This document shows positions 27,559 through 37,510 of a stretch of 64,000 nt of DNA, one piece after another. Positions within the stretch are counted from its first letter, which is position 1; each line of letters begins with the position of its first letter. A program made the position numbers and the translations under genes. Source of the DNA: Aquiluna sp. Its GTDB lineage: Bacteria > Actinomycetota > Actinomycetes > Actinomycetales > Microbacteriaceae. The stretch spans positions 673,059 through 737,058 of the forward strand of contig JAIOXN010000001.1 in the NCBI GenBank assembly GCA_021741585.1, read 5' to 3'. Below the pieces are notes generated by a model that made no database searches, was not told the origin of the DNA, and saw nothing but the letters and a program-made list of their open reading frames with translations.

Positions 27559-27926
27559 AGCTTCAGTCCTTCCTCGCGGGCAGCGTCAGCAATTGCTGCG
27601 ACGCGACCTGCATAGCGGTTGCCGCCGCGGTCGAAAACGACCTCGGAGATGCCGGCAGCCTTTGCGCGCTGCGCAATTAGCTTGCCTACCGCTACTGACT
27701 TATCGGTCTTGGTGCCGTCTGCCTTGCGCATTTCAACTTCCATGGTCGAAGCCGATGCCAGGGTGTGACCCTTGGAATCGTCTACTACCTGAACGAATAC
27801 GTGGCGGGCAGAGCGGTTTACTACCAAGCGAGGACGGGTTGCAGTGCCCTCAATCTTCTTGCGGAGTCTGTCGTGACGACGGCCACGAGCAGCAGACTTC
27901 GACTTACCTCTAGTTCCGAGTTTCAC
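27555..27926 (-). CDS. rplR: ribosomal protein uL18
   Basis: uL18 binds 5S r[21 protein letters not shown], the LASAST turn and the C-terminal [24 protein letters not shown], of which [12 protein letters not shown] is the key block, are present. Length 123. It follows rplF with a 2-base gap. Confidence 0.97.
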
Positions 27927-27928
27927 GT

Positions 27929-28465
27929 TTACTTACCACTCTTTCCGGCCTTGCGACGTACGTGCTCGCCTTCATAGCGAACACCCTTGCCCTTATATGG
28001 CTCTGGCTTACGAAGCTTGCGAATGTTTGCAGCCATCTCACCAACGGCCTGCTTGTCGATTCCCGAAACGATGATCTTGTTGTTTCCTTCAACGGTCAGG
28101 GTGATACCTGCTGGTGGAGTAACAACTACTGGGTGGCTAAAGCCAAGCGCTAGCTCAAGGGTTGCACCCTTTGAAGCTGCACGGTAACCAGTACCAACGA
28201 TCTCGAGGCTCTTGGAGAAACCGGTTGAAACACCGTGAACGTTATTAGCGATCAGGGTTCTGGTTAGTCCGTGAAGCGACTTTGACTTTGCCTCGTCGTC
28301 TGGACGGGCAACGATTACGGTGTTGTCCTCTAGAACAGCGGTGATTGGGTCAGAGATTGTAAGAGCTAGTTCGCCCTTTGGTCCCTTAACCGCAACGTGC
28401 TGTCCATCGATAACAACTGTGACTCCAGCTGGAAGCGGAATCGGAAGTTTTCCAATACGTGACAT
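27929..28465 (-). CDS. rplF: ribosomal protein uL6
   Basis: uL6 has two related domains near the factor-binding centre. [16 protein letters not shown] opens domain 1 and the C-terminal signature [25 protein letters not shown] shows here as [14 protein letters not shown]. Length 178. It lies 4 bases after rpsH. Confidence 0.97.
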   Translation of the reverse strand: MSRIGKLPIPLPAGVTVVIDGQHVAVKGPKGELALTISDPITAVLEDNTVIVARPDDEAKSKSLHGLTRTLIANNVHGVSTGFSKSLEIVGTGYRAASKGATLELALGFSHPVVVTPPAGITLTVEGNNKIIVSGIDKQAVGEMAANIRKLRKPEPYKGKGVRYEGEHVRRKAGKSGK

Positions 28466-28469
28466 GTGA

Positions 28470-28868
28470 TTACCAGATGTAGGCGATGACTTCTCCGCCT
28501 ACTCCCTTCTTGGCAGCCTGGCGGTCAGTCAATAGACCGCTTGAAGTGGACAAGATGGCGATACCTAGGCCGCCAAGGACCTTAGGTAGTTCGGTGGACT
28601 TTGCGTAAACGCGAAGACCTGGCTTTGAAACACGCTTGATGCCAACGATGCTGGACTCGCGGTTTGGGCCGAACTTTAGGGTTACGGAAAGAGTCTTTCC
28701 AACCTTTGCGTCTTCAACCTTGTAGTCAGCGATGTAACCCTCTGACTTTAGGATCTGAGCAATGGTTCCCTTTAGCTTTGAGTAAGGGAGGCTAAGCGAA
28801 TCGTGATCTGCACTATTCGCGTTGCGCAGCCGGGTCAGAAAATCTGCTACCGGATCTGTCATTGTCAT
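28470..28868 (-). CDS. rpsH: ribosomal protein uS8
   Basis: uS8 is a central-domain assembly protein and the translational repressor of spc operons in other bacteria. [24 protein letters not shown] and the C-terminal GILSTS-like segment ([16 protein letters not shown]) with GGEVIAYIW are present. The 71 bases between rplE and rpsH contain no rpsN/rpsZ, which usually sits here. Confidence 0.97.
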   Translation of the reverse strand: MTMTDPVADFLTRLRNANSADHDSLSLPYSKLKGTIAQILKSEGYIADYKVEDAKVGKTLSVTLKFGPNRESSIVGIKRVSKPGLRVYAKSTELPKVLGGLGIAILSTSSGLLTDRQAAKKGVGGEVIAYIW

Positions 28869-28939
28869 TTATTTATCTTCTTTCTCAAGTTGGTTTCCCA
28901 GCGCTTTGCAGGCTCTGGGACCTATCTCAATTGGGGGGC

Positions 28940-29521
28940 TTATTTGTCCTTGAATGGGAAACCGAGTGCTTTTAGAAGTGCGCGGCCCTCATCGTCGGTC
29001 TTTGCAGTGGTCACAACAGTGATGTCCATACCGCGAACGTGGTCAATCTTGTCCTGGTCGATCTCGTGGAACATTGACTGCTCTGAGAGACCAAAGGTGT
29101 AGTTTCCACGGCCATCGAACTGCTTTGGAGACAGTCCACGGAAGTCACGGATACGAGGAAGAGACAAGCTCAATAGTCGGTCTAGGAACTCCCACATGCG
29201 GTCGCCACGCAAAGTTACGTGTGCACCAATTGGCTGTCCTTCGCGAAGCTTGAACTGCGCAATTGACTTGCGAGCGATGTTTACCTGAGGCTTCTGACCG
29301 GTGATAGCGGTTAGATCGCGGATTGCTCCCTCGATCAACTTGCCATCCTTGGCAGCTGCACCAACACCCATGTTCACAACGATCTTCACTAGTCCTGGAA
29401 CCTGCATTGGGTTCTTGAACTCGAATTCCTTGGTTAGGGTCTCAATGATCTCGGCGCGGTACTGTGCCTTTAGACGAGGTAGGGTCTTGCCTACTGGAGC
29501 CTTCTTAGTTGCGGTAGCCAT
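28940..29521 (-). CDS. rplE: ribosomal protein uL5
   Basis: uL5 binds 5S rRNA and contacts the P-site t[35 protein letters not shown] with its ITGQKP core, and the [17 protein letters not shown] block are present. The 193 residues include about 15 extra at the N-terminus. Its ATG overlaps the rplX stop by one base. Confidence 0.97.
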   Translation of the reverse strand: MATATKKAPVGKTLPRLKAQYRAEIIETLTKEFEFKNPMQVPGLVKIVVNMGVGAAAKDGKLIEGAIRDLTAITGQKPQVNIARKSIAQFKLREGQPIGAHVTLRGDRMWEFLDRLLSLSLPRIRDFRGLSPKQFDGRGNYTFGLSEQSMFHEIDQDKIDHVRGMDITVVTTAKTDDEGRALLKALGFPFKDK

Positions 29522-29874
29522 TAGATGTCCTTCCCGGTCTTGCGAGCAACGCGAGTCTTGGTGCTCTTGCCAGTCTTGGCATCCTTCTCAATCTTGAAAC
29601 CAACCTTGGTTGGCTTCTTGGTGCTTGGGTCAACCAAAGCAACGTTTGAGATGTGGATTGGAGCTTCCTGAGTGATGATGCCACCGGTTGAAGCGCCACG
29701 GTCGGTCTGGCCGGCCTTCTGGTGCTTGGTAACGATGTTTACACCCTCAACAATTACGCGGTCGGTCTCGGTGATAACCGCTAGCACGTGACCCTGCTTG
29801 CCGCGGTAGCCACCGCGAGCCTGGGTTGCGCCAGTCATAACCTGAACTAGGTCGCCTTTTTTGATTTTCGCCAT
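29521..29874 (-). CDS. rplX: ribosomal protein uL24
   Basis: uL24 starts large-subunit assembly. The KOW motif [20 protein letters not shown] (residues 3-22, cut at 20) opens the protein, and [14 protein letters not shown] follows. The 117 residues are normal for Actinobacteria. It follows rplN by 2 bases. Confidence 0.97.
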   Translation of the reverse strand: MAKIKKGDLVQVMTGATQARGGYRGKQGHVLAVITETDRVIVEGVNIVTKHQKAGQTDRGASTGGIITQEAPIHISNVALVDPSTKKPTKVGFKIEKDAKTGKSTKTRVARKTGKDI

Positions 29875-29876
29875 GA

Positions 29877-30245
29877 TTAGATAACCTCCGGAGCCAAGGA
29901 AATGATCTTCATGAATTTCTTTTCACGAAGCTCACGACCAATTGGCCCAAAAATACGAGTTCCGCGTGGCTCGCCATCGTTCTTGATGATGACGGCTGCG
30001 TTCTCGTCGAACTTGATGTATGAACCATCTGCACGACGGGTCTCTTTTACGGTGCGAACGACGACGGCCTTAACGACCTCACCCTTCTTGACGTTACCGC
30101 CAGGAATTGCGTCCTTCACTGTGGCAACGATGATGTCGCCTAGACCTGCGTAGCGGCGGGTGGATCCACCCAGCACGCGAATGGTCAGCAGCTCTTTGGC
30201 GCCGGTGTTATCGGCCACCTTGAGTCTGGATTCTTGCTGTAGCAC
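29877..30245 (-). CDS. rplN: ribosomal protein uL14
   Basis: uL14 forms intersubunit bridges. [33 protein letters not shown] and the [16 protein letters not shown] block identify it; 122 residues. The start is GTG 30245 with AAGGAGAAAAA upstream. The gap after rpsQ is 55 bases and holds no gene. Confidence 0.97.
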   Translation of the reverse strand: MLQQESRLKVADNTGAKELLTIRVLGGSTRRYAGLGDIIVATVKDAIPGGNVKKGEVVKAVVVRTVKETRRADGSYIKFDENAAVIIKNDGEPRGTRIFGPIGRELREKKFMKIISLAPEVI

Positions 30246-30300
30246 TTTTTCTCCTTGTTTAGTGAATAACGATTCCGACCGTTATCCTCAGGGGTTTTGT

Positions 30301-30681
30301 TTACTTAGCCTTTTCGAGGATCTCGACTAGGCGCCAGTTCTTGGTGGCAGATAGTGGACGGGTCTCGTCGATAACGACTAGATCGCCAATGCCTGCAGAG
30401 TTGTTCTCGTCGTGAGCCTTGATCTTCTTGGAAACGCGAAGGACCTTGCCGTAAAGCGGGTGCTTCTTGCGGTCCTCAACCAAAACCACGATTGTCTTGT
30501 CCATCTTGTCGGAAACTACATAGCCACGACGTGACTTGCGGTAACCGCGCTCGACCTCTTTGACAACCTTTGGAGCCTTAGCAACCTTTGGCTTTGCAGC
30601 CTTTGGTGCCGCAGCCTTCGCAGCTGGCTTAGCGGCTGCCTTTGGAGCTGCCTTAGCAGCTGGCTTCTTCTCGTCAGCCAT
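30301..30681 (-). CDS. rpsQ: ribosomal protein uS17 with Ala-Lys-Pro N-terminal tail
   Basis: uS17 is a primary 16S rRNA-binding protein. The OB-fold core starts near residue 46 ([20 protein letters not shown]) and has the [19 protein letters not shown] block. The first 45 residues are a low-complexity Ala/Lys/Pro tail ([16 protein letters not shown] type) much like that of uL15 in this window. The usual protein is about 85-90 long; this is 126. The ATG sits in context TAAAGATGGC, 2 bases after the rpmC stop. Confidence 0.96.
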   Translation of the reverse strand: MADEKKPAAKAAPKAAAKPAAKAAAPKAAKPKVAKAPKVVKEVERGYRKSRRGYVVSDKMDKTIVVLVEDRKKHPLYGKVLRVSKKIKAHDENNSAGIGDLVVIDETRPLSATKNWRLVEILEKAK

Positions 30682-30683
30682 CT

Positions 30684-30962
30684 TTATGCCTCCTCAGCAG
30701 GCTTTGCTGCTGCCTTCTTTGTGGTCTTTGGGGCCGCTGCAACAACCGCACGAATCCCGAGCTCACGCTCACGGATTACGGTGTGGATGCGAGCGATGTC
30801 GCGCTTGATCGCCTTTAGGCGACCGTGAGCGTCAAGCTGTCCGGTTGCGCTCTGGAAGCGAAGGTTGAACAACTCTTCCTTTGCCTTGCGAAGCTCTTCT
30901 ACTAGAAGAGAATTCTCGATCTTGTCGAGATCCTCAGGAGTGAGGTTCTTTGAACCGATCAT
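30684..30962 (-). CDS. rpmC: ribosomal protein uL29 with basic C-terminal tail
   Basis: uL29 surrounds the exit tunnel and helps dock SRP and trigger factor. The two-helix core includes [20 protein letters not shown] and [19 protein letters not shown]. The last 18 residues ([16 protein letters not shown]) are an Ala/Lys/Pro tail like those on uS17 and uL15. The 92 residues exceed the usual 65. Its start overlaps the rplP stop. Confidence 0.96.
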   Translation of the reverse strand: MIGSKNLTPEDLDKIENSLLVEELRKAKEELFNLRFQSATGQLDAHGRLKAIKRDIARIHTVIRERELGIRAVVAAAPKTTKKAAAKPAEEA

Positions 30963-31381
30963 TATGCGTCACCTTCTTCACGCTTGATGATGCGAGCCTT
31001 CAGCGGGAGCTTGTGGATCGCGCGAGTCAATGCCTCTCTGGCAATGGTCTCTGAAACACCGCTTAGCTCAAAGAGCACGCGGCCAGGCTTTACGTTTACT
31101 ACCCACCACTCCGGTGAACCCTTACCGGAACCCATGCGGGTTTCGGCTGGCTTCTTGGTGAGGGAGCGGTCTGGGAATACGTTGATCCAAACCTTTCCAC
31201 CACGCTTGATGTGACGGGTCATTGCAATACGAGCAGACTCAATCTGACGGTTGGTTAGGTATGCAGGGGTTAGTGCCTGTACACCCCACTCGCCGAAGCT
31301 GACCTTGGTGCCACCGGTCGCGTGACCGGAGCGCTTTGGGCTGTGCTGCTTGCGGTGCTTGACTCTTCTAGGAATCAACAT
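30962..31381 (-). CDS. rplP: ribosomal protein uL16
   Basis: uL16 organises the A-site and 5S interface. [22 protein letters not shown] and the [20 protein letters not shown] block, of which [10 protein letters not shown] is diagnostic, are present. Length 139. It lies 3 bases after rpsC. Confidence 0.98.
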   Translation of the reverse strand: MLIPRRVKHRKQHSPKRSGHATGGTKVSFGEWGVQALTPAYLTNRQIESARIAMTRHIKRGGKVWINVFPDRSLTKKPAETRMGSGKGSPEWWVVNVKPGRVLFELSGVSETIAREALTRAIHKLPLKARIIKREEGDA

Positions 31382-31384
31382 TTT

Positions 31385-32128
31385 TTAGCTCTCGCTTCCT
31401 GCTGCAGCTGGTGCAGCTTCACGTGGGCCACGACGGCCAGCGGCAGGGCGAGGGCCACGCTGAGTTGCCTGCACTGCTGCAAGCTCCTTGGCGGTTAGGT
31501 CACCCTTGTAGATCCAAACCTTCACACCGATGCGACCAAAGGTGGTCTTAGCTTCGTAGAAGCCGTAGTCGATGTTGGAGCGAAGGGTGTGTAGTGGCAC
31601 ACGGCCTTCGCGGTAGAACTCTGAACGAGACATTTCAGCGCCACCTAGACGACCGGCACACTGGATACGGATACCCTTTGCTCCGGCGCGAAGTGCACCC
31701 TGAATTCCCTTACGCATTGCGCGACGGAAAGCCACACGAGCAGCAAGCTGCTCCGCGATACCCTGAGCTACCAACTGAGCGTCGGCCTCTGGGTTCTTAA
31801 CCTCAAGGATGTTCAAAAGAACCTGCTTGCCGGTTAGCTTCTCGATGTCAGCGCGGATACCCTCTGCCTCTGCGCCACGGCGGCCAATGACCAAACCTGG
31901 GCGAGCAGCGAAGATGTCAACGCGAACACGGTCACGGGTGCGCTCAATCTCAATGCGAGAAATACCTGCGCGGTCCAGCTTCTCCTGCAAGAACTGACGG
32001 ATGCGAACATCCTCGATCACGTAGTCAGAGTAACGCTGACCCTTCTTGGTGGAGTCCGCGAACCAACGTGAGCGGTGCTCAGTGGTGATTCCTAGGCGGA
32101 AGCCGTAGGGATTGACTTTCTGACCCAT
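31385..32128 (-). CDS. rpsC: ribosomal protein uS3
   Basis: uS3 lies at the mRNA entry and has helicase activity with uS4 and uS5. [13 protein letters not shown] opens it, the KH domain has [16 protein letters not shown], and the C-terminal domain has [23 protein letters not shown] with core [10 protein letters not shown]. The final 25 residues are a Pro/Arg/Ala tail. The ATG shares a base with the rplV stop. Confidence 0.98.
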   Translation of the reverse strand: MGQKVNPYGFRLGITTEHRSRWFADSTKKGQRYSDYVIEDVRIRQFLQEKLDRAGISRIEIERTRDRVRVDIFAARPGLVIGRRGAEAEGIRADIEKLTGKQVLLNILEVKNPEADAQLVAQGIAEQLAARVAFRRAMRKGIQGALRAGAKGIRIQCAGRLGGAEMSRSEFYREGRVPLHTLRSNIDYGFYEAKTTFGRIGVKVWIYKGDLTAKELAAVQATQRGPRPAAGRRGPREAAPAAAGSES

Positions 32129-32502
32129 TACTTACCTGCCTTCTTGACGGTCTCGTCAGGAGTTGCAACTACCACAGTGATGTGGCTGGTGCGCTTGTTG
32201 ATACGGAATGCACGCCCCTGAGCACGTGGGCGGAAACGCTTTAGCGTTGAGCCCTCGTCCACAAATGCCTGCGAAATGATTAGGTCGTCCTCGTCCACAA
32301 TTGCACCGGCCGACTCACCTTTGACCTTGGCGTTTGCAACAGCAGCGGCAACGAGCTTGTAAATCGGCTCAGATGCTGCCTGTGGGGCAAACTTCAAAAT
32401 TCCAAGGGCCTCGGTGGCCTGCTTGCCGCGGATCAAGTTGACGACACGGCGAGCCTTCATTGGGGTCACGCGGATGTTACGCACTTTAGCGATAGCTTCC
32501 AT
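32128..32502 (-). CDS. rplV: ribosomal protein uL22
   Basis: uL22 lines the exit tunnel and its loop can affect macrolide binding. [20 protein letters not shown] and the C-terminal [20 protein letters not shown], here split over two blocks, identify it; 124 residues. It follows rpsS by 32 bases. Confidence 0.98.
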   Translation of the reverse strand: MEAIAKVRNIRVTPMKARRVVNLIRGKQATEALGILKFAPQAASEPIYKLVAAAVANAKVKGESAGAIVDEDDLIISQAFVDEGSTLKRFRPRAQGRAFRINKRTSHITVVVATPDETVKKAGK

Positions 32503-32534
32503 CGATCTTTCCTTTACTCTCTAGGCGCCCCGGC

Positions 32535-32816
32535 TTAGCCGCGGCGGCCTTTCTTGTCGTCCTTCACGTGTCCACGGAAGGTGCGGGTTGGTGCGAATTC
32601 GCCTAGCTTGTGACCAACCATGGTCTCGCTAACGAAAACTGGGATGTGCTTGCGACCGTCGTGCACCGCAATGGTGTGTCCAAGCATTGCTGGAACGATC
32701 ATTGAGCGGCGTGACCAGGTCTTGATCACATTCTTGGTGTTGGCCTCGTTCTGTACGCGCACCTTTTTCATTAGGTGCTCGTCGACGAAGGGGCCCTTTT
32801 TCAGACTTCTTGGCAT
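32535..32816 (-). CDS. rpsS: ribosomal protein uS19
   Basis: uS19 sits in the head next to uS13. [38 protein letters not shown] and [14 protein letters not shown] are present; 93 residues. It lies 10 bases after rplB. Confidence 0.98.
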   Translation of the reverse strand: MPRSLKKGPFVDEHLMKKVRVQNEANTKNVIKTWSRRSMIVPAMLGHTIAVHDGRKHIPVFVSETMVGHKLGEFAPTRTFRGHVKDDKKGRRG

Positions 32817-32826
32817 CTAAGTTCTC

Positions 32827-33660
32827 CTACTTCTTGCCGACGTAACGACGACGAACGATTTGCTTATCAGATGGAAGGTTTGGCTTACGAGTGCGGCCTT
32901 CCTTCTGACCCCAAGGGGTAACAGGGTGACGACCACCAGAGGTCTTACCCTCACCACCACCGTGTGGGTGGTCAACCGGGTTCATAACTACACCACGAAC
33001 GGTTGGGCGAACGCCCTTCCAGCGCATGCGGCCAGCCTTACCCCAGTTGATGTTGGACTGCTCAGCGTTGCCGACCTCACCGATAGTTGCACGGCAGTTG
33101 GCGTCAACGTTGCGGATTTCACCAGATGGCAAACGCAGCTGCGCGTTAGGGCCATCCTTAGCTACTAGACGAACCGAAGCGCCGGCTGAACGTGCCATCT
33201 TGGCACCGCCGCCTGGCTTTAGCTCGATTGCGTGGATAACAGTTCCAACTGGAATGTTGCGCAGTGGAAGGTTGTTACCTGGCTTAATGTCAGCGCCTGG
33301 ACCCTGCTCGATTGCATCGCCCTGCTTTAGCTTGTTAGGAGCGATGATGTAGCGCTTGGTTCCATCGATGTAGTGGATTAGCGCAATGCGAGCGGTGCGG
33401 TTCGGGTCGTACTCAATGTGAGCGACCTTGGCCGGAATGCCGTCCTTGTCGTGGCGACGGAAGTCGATCACGCGGTACTGACGCTTGTGTCCACCACCGA
33501 TGTGGCGGGTGGTGATGCGGCCAGCCGAGTTACGGCCACCGGTCTTTGGAAGTGGTCTTAGCAACGACTTCTCAGGAGTGCTGCGAGTGATCTCTGCAAA
33601 GTCTGCAACAGATGAACCGCGGCGGCCCGGAGTGGTTGGCTTGAATTTACGAATTCCCAT
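32827..33660 (-). CDS. rplB: ribosomal protein uL2
   Basis: uL2 is needed for peptidyl transfer and subunit joining. [17 protein letters not shown] and [20 protein letters not shown], with the near-catalytic histidine in DHPHGGG, are intact. The 277-residue length is standard. It follows rplW by 14 bases. Confidence 0.98.
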   Translation of the reverse strand: MGIRKFKPTTPGRRGSSVADFAEITRSTPEKSLLRPLPKTGGRNSAGRITTRHIGGGHKRQYRVIDFRRHDKDGIPAKVAHIEYDPNRTARIALIHYIDGTKRYIIAPNKLKQGDAIEQGPGADIKPGNNLPLRNIPVGTVIHAIELKPGGGAKMARSAGASVRLVAKDGPNAQLRLPSGEIRNVDANCRATIGEVGNAEQSNINWGKAGRMRWKGVRPTVRGVVMNPVDHPHGGGEGKTSGGRHPVTPWGQKEGRTRKPNLPSDKQIVRRRYVGKK

Positions 33661-33674
33661 TATTCAATTTCCCC

Positions 33675-33974
33675 TTAGCCGATGTAGGTAAAGATGTCGA
33701 TGGTTCCGGAGCGAAGTGAAACAATGGCGCGCTTGGTGTCCTTGCGCTTGCCTAGTCCAAACTTCGTACGGCGGGTCTTGCCCTGACGGTTCAGGGTGTT
33801 GATGGTGTCTACCTTCACGTTGAAGATTGACTCAATTGCCTGCTTGATCTCGGTCTTGTTCGAGCGAGGGTCCACCTCAAAGGTGTACTTTCCCTCGTCG
33901 ATCAAGGAGTAGCTCTTCTCCGAAATGATTGGCTTGATGATTACGTCGCGTGGGTCCTTCTGAATGGCACTCAT
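33675..33974 (-). CDS. rplW: ribosomal protein uL23
   Basis: uL23 is the docking site for trigger factor and SRP at the tunnel exit. [35 protein letters not shown] and the basic loop are present; 99 residues. It overlaps rplD by 4 bases. Confidence 0.97.
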   Translation of the reverse strand: MSAIQKDPRDVIIKPIISEKSYSLIDEGKYTFEVDPRSNKTEIKQAIESIFNVKVDTINTLNRQGKTRRTKFGLGKRKDTKRAIVSLRSGTIDIFTYIG

Positions 33975-34618
33975 GCGCTGACCTCCTCGGTCTTGACAGC
34001 TGACTCAACAAAAGAGGCAAGTGCAGCGGCGGTGAACACTACATCGTCTGCGTGCAAAACGTCGTACGCGTTCAACTGGTCAACAGGTAGAACGTGAACG
34101 GTCTGCAGGTTGCGCAGCGACTTGTATGAAAGCTCATCTGAGCGGTCAAGCAGAACCAGGATGTTCTTGGCGGTTGAGATCTGAGCCAAGAAAGCAGATG
34201 CTGCCTTGGTCGATGGGTTCTCACCAAGTGCGAACTGGTCAATGACGTGAATCTTGCCGTTGCGAGCGCGGTCCGAAAGGGCTCCGCGAAGAGCTGCAGC
34301 AATCATCTTCTTAGGGGTGCGCTGTGAGTAGTCACGAGGCTTTGGACCGTGGATGATTCCACCGCCGCGGTGCTGTGGCATACGAACAGAACCCTGACGC
34401 GCGCGTCCGGTTCCCTTCTGCTTGAAAGGCTTCTTACCAGAACCGGAAACCTCACCACGGCGAAGCGTGGACTGGGTTCCCTGGCGGGCTGCTGCAAGCT
34501 GTGCAACAACTACCTGGTGAATAAGTGGCACGTTGGTCTGGACATCGAATAGCGCCTCAGGAAGGTCTACCGATCCGGACTTCTTGCCCTTTACGTCGAT
34601 TAGGTCAACAGTTGACAT
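33971..34618 (-). CDS. rplD: ribosomal protein uL4
   Basis: uL4 has an extended loop into the exit tunnel and represses S10 operons in some bacteria. [18 protein letters not shown] and [20 protein letters not shown] (cut at 20) mark the loop; the C-terminal globular part has KNILVLLD. Length 215. Its ATG overlaps the rplC stop. Confidence 0.97.
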   Translation of the reverse strand: MSTVDLIDVKGKKSGSVDLPEALFDVQTNVPLIHQVVVAQLAAARQGTQSTLRRGEVSGSGKKPFKQKGTGRARQGSVRMPQHRGGGIIHGPKPRDYSQRTPKKMIAAALRGALSDRARNGKIHVIDQFALGENPSTKAASAFLAQISTAKNILVLLDRSDELSYKSLRNLQTVHVLPVDQLNAYDVLHADDVVFTAAALASFVESAVKTEEVSA

Positions 34619-35274
34619 TAGTTGCTCTCCTTCACGGCGTTGCGAACGAACACCAACTGGCCCTTAGGACCAGGAACAGCACCCTTGATCAAAAGTAGGC
34701 CTCTTTCAAGGTCAACTCCGTGCAGGGTGAGGTTCAAAGTGGTAACGCGGTCGGTTCCCATGCGGCCAGGCATCTTCTTGCCCTTAATGACCTTGGATGG
34801 GGTGGTACCGGCACCAATGGAACCAGGCTTACGGTGGTTCTTGTGAGCACCGTGTGAAGCGTGGATACCGGCAAAGCCGTGACGCTTCATTACACCTGCA
34901 AAACCTTTACCCTTTGAGGTTCCAACGACGTCCAACTTGGCGCCAACCTCAAAGATGTCAACGCCGAGGGCCTGGCCAACGGAGTATGAATCGGTGTCTG
35001 CGGTGCGAATTTCAGCTAGGAAGCGGCGAGGAGTGGATCCTGCCTTGGCGAAGTGTCCAGCGGTTGGCTGGTCAACTTTACGCGGGTCGATTGCACCATA
35101 GGCAATCTGGATGGCCTTGTAGCCATCCTTCTCGATGTTCTTGATCTGGGTGATGATGTTCTCGCCAGCCTCAACCACTGTGATTGGAACAATCTTGTTG
35201 TTCTGATCCCAGGCCTGAGTCATGCCGAGCTTCTTGCCCAACAGACCTTTGACGGTTCTTGTCTCTGTAGTCAT
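34618..35274 (-). CDS. rplC: ribosomal protein uL3
   Basis: uL3 is an early-assembly protein reaching the peptidyl-transferase centre. [15 protein letters not shown] and the central [12 protein letters not shown] with [20 protein letters not shown] (20) block are present. I chose ATG 35274, which has AAGGATTCGAAA upstream and gives the family start [10 protein letters not shown]; a frame from 35310 would add 12 residues overlapping the intergenic region. It is 10 bases after rpsJ. Confidence 0.97.
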   Translation of the reverse strand: MTTETRTVKGLLGKKLGMTQAWDQNNKIVPITVVEAGENIITQIKNIEKDGYKAIQIAYGAIDPRKVDQPTAGHFAKAGSTPRRFLAEIRTADTDSYSVGQALGVDIFEVGAKLDVVGTSKGKGFAGVMKRHGFAGIHASHGAHKNHRKPGSIGAGTTPSKVIKGKKMPGRMGTDRVTTLNLTLHGVDLERGLLLIKGAVPGPKGQLVFVRNAVKESN

Positions 35275-35284
35275 TTTCGAATCC

Positions 35285-35593
35285 TTAGAGCTTGATCTCG
35301 ATGTTGACATCTGCGGGCAAATCTAGGCGCATCAGCGAATCGACCGCCTTTGGAGTTGGGTCGATGATGTCAATGAGGCGCTTGTGGGTGCGCATCTCAA
35401 AGTGTTCACGGCTGTCCTTGTACTTGTGTGGTGAGCGGATGACCGTCACGATGTTCTTCTCGGTGGGTAGTGGAACTGGTCCAACTACCTTTGCACCGGC
35501 GCGGGTGACTGTGTCAACGATTTTGCTCGCTGACGAGTCGATGATCTCGTGGTCATACGACTTCAGTCGAATGCGGATCTTGTTAGCCGCCAT
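35285..35593 (-). CDS. rpsJ: ribosomal protein uS10
   Basis: uS10 works in the 30S head and as NusE in transcription antitermination. [36 protein letters not shown] and the [12 protein letters not shown] block are present; 102 residues. It heads the S10 operon; a leader of up to about 100 bases is expected from the candidate promoter region upstream. Confidence 0.98.
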   Translation of the reverse strand: MAANKIRIRLKSYDHEIIDSSASKIVDTVTRAGAKVVGPVPLPTEKNIVTVIRSPHKYKDSREHFEMRTHKRLIDIIDPTPKAVDSLMRLDLPADVNIEIKL

Positions 35594-35948
35594 AATGACT
35601 CGCTTTCGGTTGTCGGTGACCTTTCGGCCACACAGTTTTTTGGGCCAATTGGGATAAATCCCGCCTGGCTGCCGTGATGCTGATGCACTGTTTTGATGTC
35701 AACGCCCTATTGCTAGGGCCCGTTCCAGAGAAAAACTTTGATTTTTCGTGACAAGCACGCAAAAACAAAACTTGAATCTAGATAAGTTTTTTGGTTCTTA
35801 GCTGCGGTTGGCCCAGTTTCCTGTGCACAAATCCAACAGTGGTTCACCCATAGGGCAAATACTCATGAACCCGACAATCCTGCCACAGTCCATACCTCAA
35901 GCGCAAGTTAAATCCCACAGAGTTTTTGGCCGGGTTTTAGGAAAAAAC
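35594..35948. other. 355-bp gene-free region upstream of rpsJ
   Basis: No coding frame is convincing here; plus-strand frames reaching into pirin are antisense. On minus it contains a TTGACA (35702-35697) with only a poor -10 (CATCAC) 17 bases on, and a 6-bp hairpin GCCCTA-GCAA-TAGGGC (35704-35719) whose minus-strand loop is a GNRA tetraloop. Next to the pirin stop, GGTTTT/AAAACC (35933-35949) is a weak AT-rich hairpin. The region probably holds the S10 operon promoter and leader. Confidence 0.5.
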
Positions 35949-36833
35949 CTATCTCGGCTGCAGGGTGACATTTGGCAAGTCGGGGGCTGGTATCCAGCCG
36001 CCGATCCTGTCCTCAAATTCGCCAAATCGAGCATCTCTTTGATTCCATTGCTCCCGCGCTAATGCGATGTCTTGATGGGTTCTTCCGATGAAGTTCCACC
36101 ACATCACAATCTTTTCGCCAAAGGGTTCGCCACCAATCAACATCAGTGTCGCGCCGGTTTTACTCTCGATTAGAACCGACTCTGGACCGCTCTGGCTATA
36201 GAACAAAGATGAGACCTCAATCTCTTGACCCTCAATCTCGGCATTACCAGCAACCAAAAGCAAGCCATGCTCAAAATCAGATTTGAGCGGGATAGTGTGG
36301 GTGCCAGGTTCAAGCCTTAGTTCCACGCCAAGAATCGGAGTAAATGCCGTTGCCGGCGAACTAACTCCTTGGAACTCTCCGATCAGGACTTTGGCTTTCA
36401 AGCCCGTGGCCTCGAGCGTGGGCAGTTGATCTAAGTGCTCAAAAGCAGGTGCAATATCCAAAGACTCCTTGGGTAAGGCGATCCACAACTGCACTGCGTG
36501 TAAATGCTCGGTGCTGGCGATTGAGAGTTCGCTATGTGAAATACCAGCACCCGCAGTCATGAGATTCAACTGTCCAGGGTGAATCATCTGAATCGTGCCA
36601 ATGCTGTCGCGATGTTCTATCTCGCCCTCAAAGAGCCAGGTTGCTGTTTGAAGGCCTGTGTGCGGATGAGATGCAACCACCATTCCATCGGTTTGCTTGG
36701 TTGGCCCAAAGTGGTCCACAAAGCACCAAGCACCGATGGTCTTGAGGTTTTTGTGGGGCAAAGTTCTATCCACGCTCACACCGGTCCGGGTGGTGAGCTT
36801 GATGGGTCTGGATTCAATTAGCATCAACATCAT
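35949..36833 (-). CDS. pirin family protein
   Basis: Pirins are bicupin iron proteins; some act as quercetin dioxygenases, others as transcription cofactors. The N-terminal cupin has HPHTGLQTATWLFEGEIEHRDS with core HPHTGLQTATWLFEGE and the metal residues HPH, a later His (IEHRDS) and GISHSE. The C-terminal cupin carries LVAGNAEIEGQEI. The 294 residues match the family. An ATG at 36827 inside the first codons is an alternative start. It is not part of the ribosomal operon and sits between it and the toxin-antitoxin pair. The substrate is unknown. Confidence 0.9.
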   Translation of the reverse strand: MMLMLIESRPIKLTTRTGVSVDRTLPHKNLKTIGAWCFVDHFGPTKQTDGMVVASHPHTGLQTATWLFEGEIEHRDSIGTIQMIHPGQLNLMTAGAGISHSELSIASTEHLHAVQLWIALPKESLDIAPAFEHLDQLPTLEATGLKAKVLIGEFQGVSSPATAFTPILGVELRLEPGTHTIPLKSDFEHGLLLVAGNAEIEGQEIEVSSLFYSQSGPESVLIESKTGATLMLIGGEPFGEKIVMWWNFIGRTHQDIALAREQWNQRDARFGEFEDRIGGWIPAPDLPNVTLQPR

Positions 36834-36882
36834 TCAACCAGCTAGGGGTCAGAGGATTCCTTGCTGAGAGAGAAGTCCAGGT

Positions 36883-37155
36883 CTAGTAGTGGTATCTGCC
36901 CTGCAGAAACTGGATTCGATTTCCCTGGACTTGATAGACCAGGCGATGCTCCTGAGTGATCCTTCGGGACCAGACATCGCCTGCGAATTGCCTAAGTCTC
37001 TCCGGCTTGCCCACTCCATCAAAAGGGTCCTTCAAAGTTGCCTTCACCAGGCTGAGAAGTTTTGTTCCAACTCGTCTATCGGCCTGCATCCAATGAGCAA
37101 GGTCCTCCAGAAACTCAATCTGGAAAACCGCTTCGTACTGCAACTCAGGCGTCAA
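36883..37155 (-). CDS. yoeB: YoeB-type toxin (mRNA interferase)
   Basis: YoeB toxins bind the ribosomal A site and cut mRNA. Conserved residues can be placed: Glu52 in GKPERLR, Arg64/65 in WSRRIT, Arg71 in EHRLVY, and the terminal His89-Tyr90 in GRYHY. The fold FLEDLAHWMQAD to KDPFDGVGKPE is typical. The start is TTG 37155, overlapping the antitoxin by 11 bases; TTG 37143, one base after the antitoxin stop, would give 86 residues. No residue loss is visible, so it may be active. It is held by YefM just upstream. Confidence 0.9.
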   Translation of the reverse strand: MTPELQYEAVFQIEFLEDLAHWMQADRRVGTKLLSLVKATLKDPFDGVGKPERLRQFAGDVWSRRITQEHRLVYQVQGNRIQFLQGRYHY

Positions 37156-37426
37156 CGCCGTAGAGCTTTTCCAAAGAACTGAGCGCGCTAGGTTTTATTT
37201 CGTCAGTAGTTGCGCGGACCAAGGCCATCAATAGGCGCTCGGCATTCTTGGGTGACCGAAGCAGGTGAGCGCTTTCCACTAGACCTTGCAGTTCATCCGC
37301 TGCAATCATTGCTACATCACCGCCGGAGCGTCTTTTTACAATGACGATCTCGCGGTCATCAATAGCTTTGTCCATTAGAGACTTTAGGTTCTCGCGAGCC
37401 TGGCTATATGAAGTTTCTATTGTCAT
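37145..37426 (-). CDS. yefM: YefM-type antitoxin
   Basis: YefM neutralises YoeB and autoregulates the pair. The 93 residues have the Phd/YefM start TIETSYSQARENLKSLMDKA, then IVKRRSGGDVAMIAADELQGL and a C-terminal tail, NAERLLMALVRA onward, that wraps the toxin. ATG 37426 has GGAGG 5 bases upstream. The longer frame to 37459 crosses the operator and is rejected. The operator palindrome lies immediately upstream. Confidence 0.92.
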   Translation of the reverse strand: MTIETSYSQARENLKSLMDKAIDDREIVIVKRRSGGDVAMIAADELQGLVESAHLLRSPKNAERLLMALVRATTDEIKPSALSSLEKLYGVDA

Positions 37427-37438
37427 GGTGCCTCCGTC

Positions 37439-37459
37439 TTGGACAGTACTACTGTACAA
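37439..37459. promoter_or_regulatory. YefM operator palindrome
   Basis: TTGGACAGTA and TACTGTACAA are 10-base arms around one central base, with one mismatch. The TGTACA core at 37453-37458 is the motif described for YefM operators in E. coli. It sits 13 bases before the yefM ATG, consistent with autorepression. Confidence 0.7.
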
Positions 37460-37510
37460 GATATCGGGCTGGGAAGCGATACCTTTTTTAGAACATTCGA
37501 CTAGAAATGC

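Noticed and set aside
35808-36062. Plus-strand frame between rpsJ and pirin
   Set aside because: It runs antisense into the C-terminus of pirin and shows no recognisable domain.
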